A stretch of DNA of 64,000 bases from Eubacteriales bacterium mix99 (GTDB taxonomy: Bacteria > Bacillota > Clostridia > Caldicoprobacterales > DTU083): the NCBI GenBank assembly GCA_038396605.1, contig CP121690.1, positions 124,001-188,000 of the forward strand, read 5' to 3'. How positions within the stretch are numbered: position 1 is the stretch's first letter; every line of letters starts with the position of its first letter. The translations under genes and the position numbers were made by a program. Below are positions 1-10,063 of this stretch, in pieces. Below the pieces are notes generated by a model. That model was not told the origin of the DNA, ran no database searches, and saw only the letters and a list, made by a program, of their open reading frames with translations.

Positions 1-902
1 ATGGCAAAATTGATCAGCGAATTGAACAGCCCGATTGCAGTGGAATAGCTGAAGTCCGCATCCTGTATGCCTCGCCTGTAAACATAGGTTGAAATGACAT
101 CCGCAGTTTTATAGGTAAGAGGATTATAAAGAAGGATAATCTTTTCGAAACCCACGGAAAACAGGGATCCAATCCGAAGAATCAGCATGATAATGATGGT
201 TGGCAGAATACCGGGTATGGTAATATATATGAGCTGTTTCCAGTTATTTGCGCCATCAATAGTAGCCGATTCATATAATTGGGCATCAATTCCTGCCAGG
301 GCAGCGATGTATATAATGGAATTCCAACCTGCATTCTGCCATACCCCTGACAGAACATAAATGCTTTTAAACCATCCGGGTTCTGCCAGAAAATGTACCG
401 CTTTTCCTCCCAGAGTCTTGATCAGGTAGTTAATGATGCCGGAGCTGGGGGAAAGGAAGGAAACCAGCATACCGGAAACAACAATTACGGATATGAAGTG
501 GGGCAGATACACGATGGTCTGGACGCTTCGCTTCATGAAATTGTTTTTTACAGAATTGATCATCAACGCAAGGATAACAGGCAGGGGAAACCCCACGAGA
601 AGATCATAGATATTGATCGTAATGGTATTGTAAATAAGACGCCAGAAATAAACCGAGTGGAGAAAGTCCCTGATGTGCCGCAATCCGGCCCATGGACTTC
701 CCCATATTCCCTGGTATGGATTATAGTCCTTGAACGCAATCAACAATCCGTACAGGGGCATATAAGCAAAAACGAAGAAATAAACAATTGTGGGCAGAAA
801 CAGGAGATACAGATATTTTGATCGGGACATATCTCTTGCAAATGTGCCGGATCTTCCAATCCTCCGTTGATTTTTCACATTTTTTACTGTGTTTTGTGCC
901 AT
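1..902 (-). CDS. LplB-type ABC sugar permease (3' end beyond window)
   Basis: Membrane permease of a CUT1 carbohydrate importer, one of two that form the translocation pore. The start at 902 reads MAQNTVKNVKNQRR. A first membrane segment (YLYLLFLPTIVYFFVFAY) and the family marker PLYGLLIAFKDYNPYQG follow. The ATPase-docking EAA loop is seen as YESATIDGANNWKQ, then IPGILPTIIM. The visible 300 codons end in STAIGLFNSLINFA, which in full-length relatives lies about 15 residues before the stop, so nearly all of the protein is present. It lies 124 bp downstream of the solute-binding lipoprotein gene and is probably co-transcribed with it. No ATPase gene is nearby; this subfamily normally shares an MsmX-like ATPase (known of the family). 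Confidence 0.93.
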   Translation of the reverse strand, partial: MAQNTVKNVKNQRRIGRSGTFARDMSRSKYLYLLFLPTIVYFFVFAYMPLYGLLIAFKDYNPYQGIWGSPWAGLRHIRDFLHSVYFWRLIYNTITINIYDLLVGFPLPVILALMINSVKNNFMKRSVQTIVYLPHFISVIVVSGMLVSFLSPSSGIINYLIKTLGGKAVHFLAEPGWFKSIYVLSGVWQNAGWNSIIYIAALAGIDAQLYESATIDGANNWKQLIYITIPGILPTIIIMLILRIGSLFSVGFEKIILLYNPLTYKTADVISTYVYRRGIQDADFSYSTAIGLFNSLINFA

Positions 903-974
903 TGCAGCCTCCGTTCCACCGCTTTTGCGCGGCTAATCTATATCAGATAAATAAATCCTTCATGCTTTTTATTT

Positions 975-1012
975 CTGCAAAGGCTCCCAGAGCCTGCCGG
1001 AAGCCTTTGCAG
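975..1012 (-). other. Intercistronic hairpin between binding protein and permease
   Basis: A perfect 11-bp inverted repeat (CTGCAAAGGCT at 975-985 and its complement at 1002-1012) with a 16-nt loop sits between the SBP stop and the permease start. On the transcribed strand it is followed by AAATAAAAAG rather than a U-run. It therefore looks more like an mRNA-stabilising or processing hairpin, or a leaky terminator that gives more binding protein than permease, than a full terminator. Its role is inferred. Confidence 0.55.
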
Positions 1013-1026
1013 TGCGAATTATATTT

Positions 1027-2688
1027 TCACTTTGCATTCCAATCATTCATGGCTTTCTGATATATCTTAATGACTTCATCAATTCCCATCTTCTGAACCT
1101 TTTCCACGTATTTGTCCCAATCAGATATCGGCTGCTTCCCTACGATAAAGTTGGTGACAGATTCATTGACATAGGTGTTGATATCGGTCATAAGCTGCTT
1201 TCTTCTGTCATTGTCCTTCTGTGAGAAAGAAAGTCTTGGCGGCAGGGGTTCCACCAAAGTTTCCGATGTCAGAATATCGGTCTTGGCAGTTCTGACTTCC
1301 TCCGAATCCCTCTGCAGGGTAAGATCAGAAGGCAGCCAGACAGTAGGCCATATGCTCCTTCCGGGCGTCAGGGAGCCCCAGGCTTCATCCACCGTCCTGC
1401 CGTCCGGATTTTTCAGAATAAAGTCTGTCCATTGAGGCTTTCCGTCCACCATGGTATAGCTTTTGCCTTCCTCGCCCCACATCTTTGCCTGACCTTCTTC
1501 ACTGTACCAGTAATCCGCCCATTTCACGGTTTCGACAGGATGCTTATTGTCCCTTGTAACAACAAATCCCTGCGGAAGGGCACTGGGGTCCGTTATCGTA
1601 TGGAACTGGTCGCCATGCGGGCCTTTTGCCACCGGCGCAACGTTTAAGTGAAATTCAGAATCGCCGTTCATTTTTGCGGTATCGTTCATGGTGATCAGAT
1701 CGCCGCCAAATACTCCTCTGGTAGCGCCCACAAGATTCTGCGTCATCTTTGCCTGAAAAGCCTTATTGTCATTTGTTACGATTTCCGGATCAATCAAGTC
1801 CTCCTGATAGAGTTTGTTCAGCCACTCCACCATTTCCTTATAACGGGGCTCTATAGGCGAATAATGTACCTTTCCATCCTGGGGATAAAGCTTTTCAGCA
1901 GAATAGAATTTCCCTTCAAATGTCTCGCTGTTTCCGTTATCGTGCATCCCCCATGTCATGGCAAACTTCATCAGGTCACCGATCCCATCCCCGCTGAAAG
2001 GAAGTTCGTCCGGTTTCCCATTCCCATTGGGGTCCTTTTCCTTAAACGCTTTCAACACTTTATACCAGTCTTCCGTCGTTACCGGCATATCGAGATTGAG
2101 TTTTTTAAGCCAATCCTCCCGAATGATCAGCACGTCATTTCCCCAACGCTCCCTGTAAACAAACGGCATACTGTAAACCTTGCCGCCGGTACCGGTGATC
2201 ACTTTCTTTGCATCGGGGAACTCATTTATTACTTTCTTCAGATTCGGAGCATTTTGATCAATCAATTCATTGATATCAATCAATGCACCCTGCTGCCCAT
2301 ACTTTTCGATGTCATCCGCCGGCATTGCAATGATCGCATCCGGAAGTTTTCCCGATGACATAACCAGGTTGTATTTGCTGGTAAAGTCTGCCGCCGCAGG
2401 CGTATTCCACTTGATTTTTATATTGGATTTCTTCTCATAATCCTGCAAAACCGGCATTTTTGAATAATCAGTATCATACATGACCAGTGGTTTCATGATT
2501 TCAAGCGTAATCGTCTTGTCCGAGATTGGAAAGCCACTATCCCCTGCTGCCTGGTTTGTTTCCTGATTTCCTGCCGGTTGCTTTGTACCGCTTGTCTCTT
2601 TTTTACCGCAGCCGGCAAAGACGGCCAACCCCAGAACACAAACCGCAAGAGCTGCTGTGATGAATCGGACCGAATGCCATCTTTTCAT
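1027..2688 (-). CDS. Extracellular sugar-binding lipoprotein (SBP family 1, LplA-like)
   Basis: Lipid-anchored receptor of a CUT1 importer, 553 aa, typical for the LplA/YtcQ group (about 540-560 aa). I chose ATG 2688 because GGGGAGGA lies 7 nt before it and it starts the signal peptide MKRWHSVRF...; the lipobox VFAGC puts the lipidated cysteine at residue 27. A Gly/Thr/Gln-rich linker follows. Family segments include EKDPNGNGKPDELPFSGDG and the C-terminal KNPDGRTVDEAWGSLTPGR. It lies between an AraC-type sensor-regulator (upstream) and an LplB permease (downstream). Its C-terminal third closely resembles the SBP remnant at 28329-28944, so the two loci are paralogous. The ligand cannot be read from sequence. 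Confidence 0.93.
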   Translation of the reverse strand: MKRWHSVRFITAALAVCVLGLAVFAGCGKKETSGTKQPAGNQETNQAAGDSGFPISDKTITLEIMKPLVMYDTDYSKMPVLQDYEKKSNIKIKWNTPAAADFTSKYNLVMSSGKLPDAIIAMPADDIEKYGQQGALIDINELIDQNAPNLKKVINEFPDAKKVITGTGGKVYSMPFVYRERWGNDVLIIREDWLKKLNLDMPVTTEDWYKVLKAFKEKDPNGNGKPDELPFSGDGIGDLMKFAMTWGMHDNGNSETFEGKFYSAEKLYPQDGKVHYSPIEPRYKEMVEWLNKLYQEDLIDPEIVTNDNKAFQAKMTQNLVGATRGVFGGDLITMNDTAKMNGDSEFHLNVAPVAKGPHGDQFHTITDPSALPQGFVVTRDNKHPVETVKWADYWYSEEGQAKMWGEEGKSYTMVDGKPQWTDFILKNPDGRTVDEAWGSLTPGRSIWPTVWLPSDLTLQRDSEEVRTAKTDILTSETLVEPLPPRLSFSQKDNDRRKQLMTDINTYVNESVTNFIVGKQPISDWDKYVEKVQKMGIDEVIKIYQKAMNDWNAK

Positions 2689-2827
2689 CCAACGTTCCTC
2701 CCCATACATTTTATATTCTGCTTTTCCTGAACCATTGAGACGGCGCCATCTCTTTTCTTCAATATATATTGGAAATGGATTTTTGAAAAGAAACAATTTC
2801 CGTTCCGCTTTAACATTTCATTCCGTT

Positions 2828-5209
2828 TTATGAAATCGAAGTACCTGCGGGATGGTCCCTTCCGCACTTCTGTGAAATGCTTCCACTCAATCGGTACTGT
2901 GTGGGAGTCATCTTCTCATAGCGTTTAAATACACGCGTAAAGTTGTATACACTGTTATACCCTGTTGCGCCAGCAATGTCGGACACAAGCATTTCCGTCT
3001 CACACAGCAGATGCTTCGCCTTTGCAAGTCTTTGCTTGTTTACATAATCTGTGAATCCACTGCCCGTCCGCTCCTTGACCAACTTACTGATATAGGAACC
3101 TGAGACGTGAAAATGTCCAGCAACGTTTTCCACCGATATTTCATTATCCATGCTGTGATGCCCAATATACTCCACAATTCTTTGCTTGAAATCACAATTC
3201 TTTTGATTCCTGGCATCACGAATGCGTTCACATGTATTAAAGTAGAAGCTGCATGCTTCTTCATAGACTTCCGTCAGCGATTTCCCCCTCATGAGTCCGG
3301 CAAAGTGTTCCTCATATCCAAAGTCCGTTATTCCCAGTTCATCCAGGGCCTTCCGTGTTGTGTTGATAATGTCAAAATAAGTGCATCGAACCACCTCAAT
3401 CGGAACCGGCCGGGTTTTAATCTGTTCCACAATGGCACCAAGCATCTTCCTGATGGAATCAAAGTCCCCCACCCGGAGGAACTGCATCAGCTGTCTTTCC
3501 TGATCGAACGTATAATAGCATCCGGCCACCCTGCTTTCGCAGTTGTACAGTTCTGCATAGTTGATCACTGTACTCTTTCCATCGATCAGCCGATAACTCA
3601 AAGCATATTCCGCCTGCTGATAGGCAGTCCGTATCCGGGACACTTCCCCCTGGATATCACTGATCGCAGCCGTAATGGATATTCCGAAATCGGAGTACAG
3701 ACAGGCGCGCAGCTGATGCGCTGCACTTTTCAGGGCCTTTCTGTCTGCATCGGGATCCTTGTTGTCGAACGCCACCAAAACCGCATCTTTATCCTTCCCG
3801 AGACGCACGGCATACCCCCGTCCAAGCGCCGAGCCAATCTCCTCCGCCCTGGCTGCCAGGGAAAGATGGATTACATTCCGCTCCGGCTCCCCTACCGCAT
3901 CTTCTATCTCCTCATAACTGTCAATACTGGTAAGGAGAACCCCGCAGGCATTGAAATTCAGTTGAACGGAAAGGAAGTTTGCCATGGCGGCAATGGATTT
4001 CCCATCCTGCATTTCTCCTGTCAGGAGCTTACGGAAAAAATCATTACGTATAATTGGCATATGCTTTTCCAGCTTGTCCCGAAGAGAAGCATTTTCCCGA
4101 ATCATACACACTGCGGCATCATTTATGAAATTCCACTCATTGCTGATCGTCTCCTGCCCTTCCATGTTCTGTCCCGACAGCAAGGTATCCGTAATATTCC
4201 GGATATTCCGATAATTCCTTCTTGAAAATTTAAATGCTGCCCAGCCACCGATGATCAGGGCCATAAACATGACAAAAATAAATATTTTTTGATAATCCCT
4301 CATTTTTAGCTGTATCTGCCTGGCAGGCATGGCTGCAACATATTTCCAGCCCATAATATCCGATTGGATATAGGAAAGGATGAACTTCCCCTGTTCGAAA
4401 TTTGTTATTCCATTTTGAAGATCCCCATCCTGATCCTGAATGAAAGCCATGGATTTATGAACTGCCTTATCGGCTGCCTTCCTGTAGTCCCGACTGTTGT
4501 TCAGCCCGCAGGTAAATATTCCCCTGTTTTTTGAATCCAGAATGTACACATAGCCACTGTACTCTCCCAACACTTCATGAAGGATCTGCCGCACAGAGTC
4601 TTCCCGGATGGTTACAGCAAGAGTCGCCGTATACTGATAATCAGCCTGGACCGGCAGCGGCTGTACATAGGATATGAGATTTGTCCGGGTTCCGTTCACG
4701 TAAGCCGGCCGGGAAGGGATAACCGTCAGAGAAGCAATACTGTTGATGCGGTCTGTAAAGCTGCCCTGCGGCGAATCCTGCCACACACAAATATACTTTT
4801 CAAATGTATTATAACTGTATTTGCCTTTATCACTCAGTACAACATCTTTCTCTCTCAGAGCAAGATAGATATTCTCAATCATACCATTGGATATTTTATA
4901 ATCTTCCAGCTCCTGAATTCCGTTGTAAACCGATGGATAGTTCTCCATTTCATTTCCATCCGCCGGGGAAAGAAAAGGCTGCAGATTCCGATTCGCTGAT
5001 ATCTGATAAGAGATTCTGCTCAAATCGCTGAACCGGCTGTCCAATATTTCACTGGCCTGCGTCAACATACTGGTTGTTGAGTGAATGACTTCTTTTCTGA
5101 GTCTTTTGGAGAAATCCGTAACAATCATAAGTCCAAGCAAAGTGGCAGGTATCAGCAGGACAGCCAGATAGGACATAATCGACTTCCTCAGTACTTTGGA
5201 TTTTACCAT
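2828..5209 (-). CDS. Membrane-anchored AraC-family sensor/regulator
   Basis: One-component regulator of 793 aa: a membrane segment near residues 10-32 (MSYLAVLLIPATLLGLMIV), an extracytoplasmic sensor region to about 300, a second membrane segment around 304-325 (IFIFVMFMALIIGGW), a cytoplasmic linker, and a C-terminal AraC double helix-turn-helix (about 690-785; HVSGSYISKLVKERTGSGF and SDIAGATGYNSVYNFTRVF). Start 5209 is preceded by CGGAGGC at 5 nt. It probably senses a sugar outside the cell and activates the SBP/permease genes just downstream. The linker segments MPIIRNDFFRKLL and KSIAAMANFL closely match the regulator at 29594, so these two are the nearest paralogues in the window. A short inverted repeat (ATTTCAT/ATGAAAT, 2815-2836) overlaps the stop. 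Confidence 0.92.
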   Translation of the reverse strand: MVKSKVLRKSIMSYLAVLLIPATLLGLMIVTDFSKRLRKEVIHSTTSMLTQASEILDSRFSDLSRISYQISANRNLQPFLSPADGNEMENYPSVYNGIQELEDYKISNGMIENIYLALREKDVVLSDKGKYSYNTFEKYICVWQDSPQGSFTDRINSIASLTVIPSRPAYVNGTRTNLISYVQPLPVQADYQYTATLAVTIREDSVRQILHEVLGEYSGYVYILDSKNRGIFTCGLNNSRDYRKAADKAVHKSMAFIQDQDGDLQNGITNFEQGKFILSYIQSDIMGWKYVAAMPARQIQLKMRDYQKIFIFVMFMALIIGGWAAFKFSRRNYRNIRNITDTLLSGQNMEGQETISNEWNFINDAAVCMIRENASLRDKLEKHMPIIRNDFFRKLLTGEMQDGKSIAAMANFLSVQLNFNACGVLLTSIDSYEEIEDAVGEPERNVIHLSLAARAEEIGSALGRGYAVRLGKDKDAVLVAFDNKDPDADRKALKSAAHQLRACLYSDFGISITAAISDIQGEVSRIRTAYQQAEYALSYRLIDGKSTVINYAELYNCESRVAGCYYTFDQERQLMQFLRVGDFDSIRKMLGAIVEQIKTRPVPIEVVRCTYFDIINTTRKALDELGITDFGYEEHFAGLMRGKSLTEVYEEACSFYFNTCERIRDARNQKNCDFKQRIVEYIGHHSMDNEISVENVAGHFHVSGSYISKLVKERTGSGFTDYVNKQRLAKAKHLLCETEMLVSDIAGATGYNSVYNFTRVFKRYEKMTPTQYRLSGSISQKCGRDHPAGTSIS

Positions 5210-5358
5210 AAAAGCCTCCGTTCCATGCTGTATCACAGTGCGCCATCCCGGCATTTGTCATCCGTCGGCCCTGCATCAGGCAGCCATTCATCTCTCATAA
5301 GACGTACAGATAACAAACAGAATAAGTAAAAAGCAGGAACGAAAGAGAGCATCCGCTA

Positions 5359-7458
5359 TCAGGACTCTGTCACTTTTTCATAGGCATACAACGCATATTG
5401 AAAGTTCCCCGTGAGACAGAACTCCATCCGTCCTGCCCCGTCTGTCTTCGCCATTCTGTCCTCTCCCTGTCCCATCAGTCGGTGCAGTTTGATTTCCCTG
5501 TCTTTCATTTTCCACAACGCATAGGAATGGCGCTCGCCATCCTTTCGTTCTTTCAGAATCAGAAGATATCCCTTTCCGTCTCCTGTTATGGACTGAAAGC
5601 CCGTCCATCCCGTTCCCGAAGGCTCCTCCCCAATGGGCAGGACAATGCCGGAAAGGATATCGGACTGATAGTTCCGATAAATGGGGATCATCCGCTCCAG
5701 AGTATTCCGGGATGCTTTGTCCAGTCCGGTGAGAGTCATCCATGCCAGCGGATTGGAAAACATGGTAACCGCAAATGCATATTCCATTCCGCAAACGGAT
5801 GGTGCCAGCGCATCGCCCGAATAGAGCTCCCTGTTTCTGTTCACGTTTAAAAACTCCGTCTGCAGACGGAAGGTGGGATAATACCCGGAAAGCATCCAAA
5901 GGTTCCGTAAGGTCCAATGAGGGTAATAATTATGCCAATCGGTATACCTGTTCTCCAGAAACAGGCTGGCATATTGGACTCTTCCATAATATCCATTCCG
6001 CGTTTGCGCCGTTACATCCAGATTGAGTATCACCTTTCCGTCGGTTTCCTCCGTAACTTCTCTCATCATGCGGAACAGATTCTCTTCACCCTTTTTCGAG
6101 CGGATATGAATTGCGTCCAGTTTAAATGCCTTGATCCCATATTCCCTGTAAAGATTGACCAAAGTATCGGCATCTTTTCTCCAGTTGCAAAAATCATCCA
6201 GAGAATCCGGGGAGAACCACAGGCCAAGATCCATGTTTCCGCTTTTCGCCTGCTCTGCAACGGGCTGCAGGCCTTTGGGAAAGCCCTTTCCGTTTACATG
6301 CCAGTAATTTGGATTGGAACGATAATATCCCTCGATCCCTCCCTGTGCCGAAACAGTGGATACGCCTTCCTGCCAGCCGGCATCGATCTGATAACAGCTG
6401 ATCCTCAAAGACTCCGCCAGGGACAATTCCTTTCGCATAAAATCCTCATTGATGATGACGGATTTGGAACGATCTCCCCAGGTATTGCACATGACGAACG
6501 CATCCCGCTCCGGGTTGTATCGGTGAATCGCCCGATGGTACTGCTGGAGAGCCAGAATGGCATCCTCGCCGTCCCCTTCCCACAGGACGACGGCACTGCC
6601 ATAGGTCGTCATGGTCTGGGCTTTCCTCCACTCCTCCGCAGATATCCCCCCGCCGGATGTAAGAATATTGTTGCCGCAAATTTCAAAGTCATGGGTCACG
6701 CCGCCCTGATAGGCCACCGGCGTCGGGCCCTCCTTTACTGCAAGAAACCCATCTTCGTGCATCGAATCCTTTACAAATAAAAGGTTTCCCGAAAGATGCG
6801 ATTTTTCATTGCTGTAAAGCAGCCCTTCCTGCGAGGAAACCAGATTGTTATGATGATCCGTTGCATCCTGAAAGCACACCGATTTCCACTTGCAATGGAT
6901 TGGCAAACCCGGAAGCACATCGATATACCCTTCTCCATTGGATTCTTTTTCAAACAGAGTTTCATACATTCCGGCAATTCCCGGCCTTTCCTGTTTGCCA
7001 CGGCTGCCTGCGCAATGGCCGGAGGCAATCGGGCTTTTCTTTTCCAGAATAATGGAGTTCCGCAGAATCGGCAGTCCGGGATAAATGATATGGCGCCATA
7101 TCGCCTTCCACGAGTGGTATTCCAGCTCAACATCGATCACAAAGTGAGGAACAGCAAATCCGAAATCATCATCCGTATGAGTCGTTATCGTACAATCCAC
7201 GGGCTCTTCCGCCGTTCCGGAAGCCTTCCCGGAATTGGGTATGGTTTCTCCCGCTGATGCCGATTTTCCTACAGATAACCATCCCGCAGGGGTTGGATCG
7301 GAGAACCATTCTTTCTCCATCCTCTTATTTCGGAAAGACAGGCTTCGGGGAACCTCCCCCTTCATCTCCCAGGACCGTTCGATCCGGTTGTTTCCTATCG
7401 TAAGATTGCTGCCGTCAAATGATACATAGCAATCCTCATATGTTTTGACAAAATTCAT
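5359..7458 (-). CDS. GH36-like glycosidase (alpha-galactosidase-related)
   Basis: A 699-aa cytoplasmic protein with no signal peptide. An N-terminal beta-rich region is followed by a TIM barrel with clan GH-D features: MCNTWGDRSKSVIINEDFM, YQIDAGWQEG, GLWFSPDSLDDF, and the probable nucleophile strand GIKAFKLDAIH (Asp in FKLD). A second conserved Asp in FLENRYTDWHNYYPH may be the acid/base; this is inference, since classical GH36 enzymes carry the acid/base in an SCSGGGGR-D motif that is absent here. The start is supported by AGGGAGGTAG 10 nt upstream. It lies between two AraC regulators and is likely to hydrolyse an imported oligosaccharide. Substrate is unknown; alpha-galactoside is only the best family guess. 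Confidence 0.78.
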   Translation of the reverse strand: MNFVKTYEDCYVSFDGSNLTIGNNRIERSWEMKGEVPRSLSFRNKRMEKEWFSDPTPAGWLSVGKSASAGETIPNSGKASGTAEEPVDCTITTHTDDDFGFAVPHFVIDVELEYHSWKAIWRHIIYPGLPILRNSIILEKKSPIASGHCAGSRGKQERPGIAGMYETLFEKESNGEGYIDVLPGLPIHCKWKSVCFQDATDHHNNLVSSQEGLLYSNEKSHLSGNLLFVKDSMHEDGFLAVKEGPTPVAYQGGVTHDFEICGNNILTSGGGISAEEWRKAQTMTTYGSAVVLWEGDGEDAILALQQYHRAIHRYNPERDAFVMCNTWGDRSKSVIINEDFMRKELSLAESLRISCYQIDAGWQEGVSTVSAQGGIEGYYRSNPNYWHVNGKGFPKGLQPVAEQAKSGNMDLGLWFSPDSLDDFCNWRKDADTLVNLYREYGIKAFKLDAIHIRSKKGEENLFRMMREVTEETDGKVILNLDVTAQTRNGYYGRVQYASLFLENRYTDWHNYYPHWTLRNLWMLSGYYPTFRLQTEFLNVNRNRELYSGDALAPSVCGMEYAFAVTMFSNPLAWMTLTGLDKASRNTLERMIPIYRNYQSDILSGIVLPIGEEPSGTGWTGFQSITGDGKGYLLILKERKDGERHSYALWKMKDREIKLHRLMGQGEDRMAKTDGAGRMEFCLTGNFQYALYAYEKVTES

Positions 7459-7588
7459 AGTATACTACCTCCCTGTCATTTATTATACCTTCAACCGGTC
7501 TGTCTTTCCTTCGCTTATTCTGCTCTGCTATTGATGAATTCTACAAAAGTGATTTTCGTTCAGGAATATTGCATTTTGTCAAAAACTT

Positions 7589-9940
7589 TCAGGAGTCCAT
7601 GCTTTCCTGCATCATTGCATTCATACGATATGTTTTCGGAGTCATGCCATATTTGCGCTTAAATCGCTTAATAAAATACACGGAACTGTTGAAACCCGCT
7701 TCGCCGGCAATCCGCTCAATCGTTTCCCCGCTGTTGATCAAAAGCTCTGCGGCAAGTTCCAGCCTGGCATTGTTCACATATTCCGTATAGTTCAGCCCAA
7801 CCTGCTCCCGGAACAAACGGCTGAGATAATTTGGACTGATATGAAACGTATCCGCCAACACTTCCAGAGATATGGATTCGCTCAGATGCTGCAAAATATA
7901 GTCTGTCATGCTTTGCAGGATATCAGAATACTGGCCAGCGTGATTCTGTCTCTGCAGATTCACATAATAGCGGATTCGTCCGCAAATCCAATCCTGAAAG
8001 CAATCGATATCTGTGCACCCAAAAAACTCATCATAAATTTTCCCATTGGCATGGTTGCCCCCCGGATAAATGCGCAGAATAAACCGGGACAGAGCGGAGA
8101 CAGCGGAAAAAAGCTGTGCCCTGCAATGTGCCGCGGTATATTGACCGGATTTGCATTTCTCCACCAGCTTTAAAATATCGACCGTTGCGCTCTCTTCGTC
8201 AAAGGAATCCAGATGCTTTCTGAAATCATCCGGAAAACGTGCCGGGATCCCGCTGTCTGCTTTGCATTCCATCGTCAGAATCCGTTCGGCTTTCAGATAG
8301 GGCTCGTCTGTCAGGAAGAAAAAATAGGGTTCACATATACTGTTCTGCTGATAGGCCTCGCTCAGTTCCAAAATATCCGTTACGCAGGAGCTGACACTGA
8401 GATTCGGAGGAACCTGACAAAATCGGAAGCATATCCGGCTGATTTCCCGCATCCAGTCATCCTGACGGCTCTTTGCACTTGCCGGCAGATTTACAATCAG
8501 CGTCAGGGAGCGATCGTTGTTTTTGGTGCCGGCAAGGACAATTTCACTGCTTTTGTACTCATGATAACAATTCAGCAGCCCATAAAGAAGCACCACTTTT
8601 TGTTCCGTTTGAAGCGTACGGAAAATCTTCTGCGGAACAGATACTCCCACAACACAAAAGTACGGATAAGGAAAGGAAAGGTGCAAAAGATCCAGTTTCT
8701 CACGAATTTCATTCCGATCCAGCTTTGGCTCATAAAGAAGCGTCTGCAGGAAACCATCCCGTATCAACGAAAAGTTTTCATCCATCATATTCTCCAGGGA
8801 AGAAGCATGGGAAGAGAGATTCTCCATAACCTCATGAATATACGCATACTCATCTAGGCGCCGTTTCTCCTGTAGGACACTCCCCGAATACTCCCGGGCA
8901 GGCTCAATCAATTGCCGCAGGGGACGGTACAGGCGGTCCGAAAAAAACTTGGCCAGTAAAAAACCGACCAGCAGCACACTGAGCTCCACCAGACTTACCA
9001 TATGTCGGACTCTGTTTGCCTGTTCATAAAAAACATCGAGTGTCGTAACGGACATCAGGATATAATCTTCCTGAAAGGGACGGGAAACAAGAACGGAATC
9101 CACCCCGTCCACCTTATACGTCTCAATATATTCCGATTGTCCGATATCATTCAGCTTATCCTGATACAGGTTGGTAAAATCAATGGGTTTGCCAACAGAC
9201 GCAATTGGCCTGCCCAGTTTGTCAATTAAATAATAGGACGTCTGCTGTGTTTGATATTCCTGCAGCAACCTGCTGATTGCGACGGTATTCAATCGGATTT
9301 GAAAAACCCCTTTGCACTTTTCGCCGAAAGCATTGAAAGGGTAAGCTCCGCAAAGGGCAATGGATGCATCTTCCATTTTCTTTCCCGTTTCAGATGAAAT
9401 CTGTATCGGGGTATACTTCCAAAACAATGAACTCTTCCCATGCACAACCTGCTCTATCCCATCCAGCGATAGATTATCCGACCAGGTATCATTTAGCCAG
9501 TTGGCACCTCCACTTGTGGAAAGAACCACATTGGCCGTTTTGCTGTATACAGAAACGTCCCGAAAGGTTTCCGGCATACTGGAGACTGCTGCGTGCAAAG
9601 AGGAATACAACCGATAATACAATACAGACTCGCTTGGCCTGGTTTTAACTGAATGATGAAAAAAGTCCTTCAACTCCGGATACAATACCGGATTGCTGAT
9701 AAAATCCACATAAAGACGATTGGCAGGCCGAAACAAACGCTGCTGCATTTGTATGCCTATCTGTTTCAATTCAGCCTGACGATTCTTTCGAACCTGATCG
9801 CCGTAGACTTTCACAAAGGCATAAGTGATAATTCCATTGAGAGAGGTAATCAGCAAAACGATGACAGCAAAGGAAAGTATAATTTTTCTATAAGCCAATC
9901 CATATTTCCTTCGGCTTTTTCTCCTGAACTTCCCCTGCAT
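7589..9940 (-). CDS. Membrane-anchored AraC-family sensor/regulator
   Basis: A 783-aa regulator. Of two nearby ATGs (9946, 9940) I chose 9940: GGAGGAGG abuts the first directly but lies 6 nt from the second. A basic N-terminus (FRRKSRRKYG) precedes a membrane segment (IILSFAVIVLLITSLNGIITY); an extracellular sensor runs to about 310, then a second membrane segment (SLVELSVLLVGFLLAKFF). The AraC DNA-binding domain occupies about 675-775 (FHISPNYLSRLFREQVGLNY; IAGEAGFNSSVYFIKRFKRK). The SBP terminator lies immediately upstream, so this gene has its own transcript start. It may govern the importer at 10064-13731 or the GH36-like gene downstream, which starts 130 bp after its stop. Confidence 0.92.
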   Translation of the reverse strand: MQGKFRRKSRRKYGLAYRKIILSFAVIVLLITSLNGIITYAFVKVYGDQVRKNRQAELKQIGIQMQQRLFRPANRLYVDFISNPVLYPELKDFFHHSVKTRPSESVLYYRLYSSLHAAVSSMPETFRDVSVYSKTANVVLSTSGGANWLNDTWSDNLSLDGIEQVVHGKSSLFWKYTPIQISSETGKKMEDASIALCGAYPFNAFGEKCKGVFQIRLNTVAISRLLQEYQTQQTSYYLIDKLGRPIASVGKPIDFTNLYQDKLNDIGQSEYIETYKVDGVDSVLVSRPFQEDYILMSVTTLDVFYEQANRVRHMVSLVELSVLLVGFLLAKFFSDRLYRPLRQLIEPAREYSGSVLQEKRRLDEYAYIHEVMENLSSHASSLENMMDENFSLIRDGFLQTLLYEPKLDRNEIREKLDLLHLSFPYPYFCVVGVSVPQKIFRTLQTEQKVVLLYGLLNCYHEYKSSEIVLAGTKNNDRSLTLIVNLPASAKSRQDDWMREISRICFRFCQVPPNLSVSSCVTDILELSEAYQQNSICEPYFFFLTDEPYLKAERILTMECKADSGIPARFPDDFRKHLDSFDEESATVDILKLVEKCKSGQYTAAHCRAQLFSAVSALSRFILRIYPGGNHANGKIYDEFFGCTDIDCFQDWICGRIRYYVNLQRQNHAGQYSDILQSMTDYILQHLSESISLEVLADTFHISPNYLSRLFREQVGLNYTEYVNNARLELAAELLINSGETIERIAGEAGFNSSVYFIKRFKRKYGMTPKTYRMNAMMQESMDS

Positions 9941-10011
9941 TTTCATCCTCCTCCAAATATACCCATATACTCAGAATGGAATGTTGTATACCTTTATTTC
10001 ATTATATGATG

Positions 10012-10051
10012 GAAAAAAAGGAAGCATTCCCGCAACAGCAGACATGCTTCC
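10012..10051 (-). terminator. Rho-independent terminator after SBP gene
   Basis: On the minus strand GGAAGCAT, a 16-nt loop, ATGCTTCC and then seven T's. It begins 12 bp after the stop of the SBP gene at 10064 and closes the operon that starts at 13731. Confidence 0.9.
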
Positions 10052-10063
10052 TGATAGCAGACA

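Noticed and set aside
7540-7590. TTGACA element upstream of the GH36-like gene
   Set aside because: A TTGACA occurs on the minus strand near 7575-7581 but has no -10 at 16-18 nt; the only TATAAT is about 90 bp further downstream, so they do not form one promoter.
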